Source: Alphaproteobacteria bacterium
GTDB taxonomy: Bacteria; Pseudomonadota; Alphaproteobacteria; Caulobacterales; Caulobacteraceae
Reading direction: 5' to 3'
Length of the DNA stretch: 13,670 bases
Assembly (NCBI GenBank): GCA_028869395.1
Contig: JAGWSE010000182.1
Coordinates: 1-13,670 of the forward strand
Position numbers and translations under genes: made by a program. Position 1 is the first letter of the stretch, and each line of letters starts with the position of its first letter. The notes under the pieces are model-generated. The model saw only the letters and a list, made by a program, of their open reading frames with translations, had not been told where the DNA came from and made no database searches. This document shows, in pieces, positions 12,945 to 13,670 of this stretch.

Positions 12945-13418
12945 ATGCGACGCCGCCTCGCCGCTCTGGCCGCTCTACCCCTTCTCGTCCTCGGGTCGAA
13001 CGCGCACGCCGCCAACAACGATCCCCTGGGCGACCTGATTATGTCGGTCGTGACGGGGACCCTGCCGACGGGGCCGGTCTACAAGCTCAAGGCCACGCTC
13101 TATCACGCCGGCGCCAAGGGCGTGGGCGCACTTGATGCGCTGGGCTGCAAGGTGGTCGCCATGCGCACCGTCGCGGTGGATCCGCGCCTGATCCCCGAAC
13201 GCAGCATCCTGTTCATCAAGGAGACCGTCGGCCTCAAGATGCCGGACGGCTCCCGCCACGACGGCTACTGGTACGCCTCCGACAAGGGCGGCGCGATCAA
13301 GGGCCAGCGGATCGATCTCTACACCGGCCGAGGCGTGGGCCCCCGCGCCGAGGCTCTGAACCTGGAAAAGCTGACAGCCGTCAGGGTCGGCGAGTTCAAG
13401 GGCTGCCCGCAGGGTTGA
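12945..13418 (+). CDS. Secreted 3D (Asp-Asp-Asp) domain protein
   Basis: The product has 157 residues. A Sec signal peptide (1-22, RRR, hydrophobic core, ending NAHA) precedes a 3D domain. Its three marker aspartates are visible: D79 (RTVAVDPRLIP), D113 (YWYASDKGGAIKG) and D124 (QRIDLYTG). The domain is the double-psi barrel found in MltA lytic transglycosylases and Rpf/YabE-like wall proteins, where the aspartates form the catalytic or binding centre. Here it stands alone, without the MltA body, so a cell-wall-related role is inferred only. C68 and C154 could form a periplasmic disulfide. AAGGAG (12931-12936) lies eight bases before ATG 12945. The gene is monocistronic and is followed by a hairpin repeat. 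Confidence 0.85.
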   Translation: MRRRLAALAALPLLVLGSNAHAANNDPLGDLIMSVVTGTLPTGPVYKLKATLYHAGAKGVGALDALGCKVVAMRTVAVDPRLIPERSILFIKETVGLKMPDGSRHDGYWYASDKGGAIKGQRIDLYTGRGVGPRAEALNLEKLTAVRVGEFKGCPQG

Positions 13419-13435
13419 TCCCTGTCTGACCGCTC

Positions 13436-13556
13436 GTCCCCGCGAAGGCGGGGACCCAAGCGGCCTTTCCGATTTCATCGAATGGACGTGGGCGGGCCGC
13501 GGCCGATTGGTTGCGGCTTCACCTGCGACGCAGCTTGGATTCCCGGCTTCGCGGGG
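13436..13556. repeat. Inverted pair of GC-hairpin repeats (REP/BIME-like)
   Basis: The left unit (13438-13461) and the right unit (13533-13556, inverted) agree at 21 of 24 positions. Both carry CCCCGCGAAG followed by C/G-rich sequence and CCAAGC. The left unit lies in a perfect eight-base hairpin, GTCCCCGC (13436-13443) with GCGGGGAC (13448-13455), loop GAAG. The 71-base centre includes the palindrome GGCCGCGGCC (13495-13504). Short intergenic palindromes of this look are common in alphaproteobacterial genomes. The left hairpin could also protect or end the 3D-gene transcript, but no T-run follows. Confidence 0.75.
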
Positions 13557-13574
13557 CCGAGCGGGATGAGGGCT

Positions 13575-13670
13575 ATGGGGCCTATCGAGAAACCCAACTT
13601 CTTCGTCTTCACCGGCGGGCCGGGGGCGGGGAAGACGACGCTGCTGCGCCATCTGGCGGCGCTGGGTGAA
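13575..13670 (+). CDS. AAA-type ATPase / P-loop NTPase, N-terminus only
   Basis: Thirty-two codons are present before the window ends. They read MGPIEKPNFFVFTGGPGAG and then KTTLLRHLAALGE. The Walker A loop GGPGAGKTT (14-22) after a hydrophobic strand NFFVFT is typical of small AAA_28-type ATPases or kinases. The family cannot be fixed from this fragment. The in-frame ATG at 13566 is the alternative start, but it lies in the tail that often follows the hairpin repeat (CGGGATGA), so 13575 is preferred. Neither has a strong ribosome site. Confidence 0.7.
   Translation, partial: MGPIEKPNFFVFTGGPGAGKTTLLRHLAALGE

Noticed and set aside
13436..13455. Intrinsic terminator after the 3D gene
   Set aside because: The stem is perfect but no T-run follows, and the inverted second copy shows it belongs to a repeat element.
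1..13670. CRISPR array, tRNA, rRNA, insertion sequence or prophage
   Set aside because: No regularly spaced direct repeats, no tRNA-like cloverleaf, and no transposase, integrase or phage-like gene was found on either strand.

Overview
The window is GC-rich, with strong G/C bias at third codon positions, tightly packed genes and long spurious antisense frames. The gene families and the paired GC-hairpin repeats near the right end fit an alphaproteobacterium. Caulobacterales (Caulobacter/Phenylobacterium-like) is my best guess, but no rRNA or other phylogenetic marker is present to prove it. I see no tRNA, rRNA, CRISPR array, transposase, integrase or phage gene. The window reads as ordinary chromosome.

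Left part (1-1964): the 5' two thirds of a minus-strand FAD-linked sugar-lactone oxidase (cut by the window edge) diverges from a plus-strand hemolysin III/PAQR-type seven-helix membrane protein. A small minus-strand GIY-YIG-like protein follows.

Lipid-transport operon (2239-5766): four overlapping plus-strand genes encode an MCE-type ABC transporter. They are a STAS-MlaE fusion permease, an MlaF-like ATPase, a one-MCE-domain membrane-anchored protein with a long helical tail, and a PqiC/ABC-auxiliary lipoprotein. Together they would move phospholipid or another hydrophobic molecule between inner and outer membrane.

A 341-base spacer (5767-6107) holds only dyads and a weak promoter-like sequence. 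It leads into a second, unrelated transporter (6108-9185): a duplicated-permease polypeptide of the NitT/TauT anion class and an ATPase with a C-terminal AAA-associated domain. No substrate-binding protein is encoded beside it, so its substrate cannot be read from the sequence.

Right part: folD (minus) converges on that transporter and diverges from a short two-helix low-affinity-iron-permease-family protein (plus). Next is a compact minus-strand operon, glutathione S-transferase -> secreted S1/P1-type zinc nuclease -> NUDIX hydrolase, joined by 4-base and 1-base overlaps. A secreted 3D-domain protein diverges from the operon across a 182-base regulatory region. The window ends with an inverted pair of GC-hairpin repeats and the first 32 codons of an AAA-type ATPase.

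I found no clearly new multi-gene system. The best second looks are the orphan anion transporter with its structured leader, the hybrid Mla/Pqi lipid transporter, the PAQR-like protein lacking two of the usual metal ligands, and the GST-nuclease-NUDIX operon.
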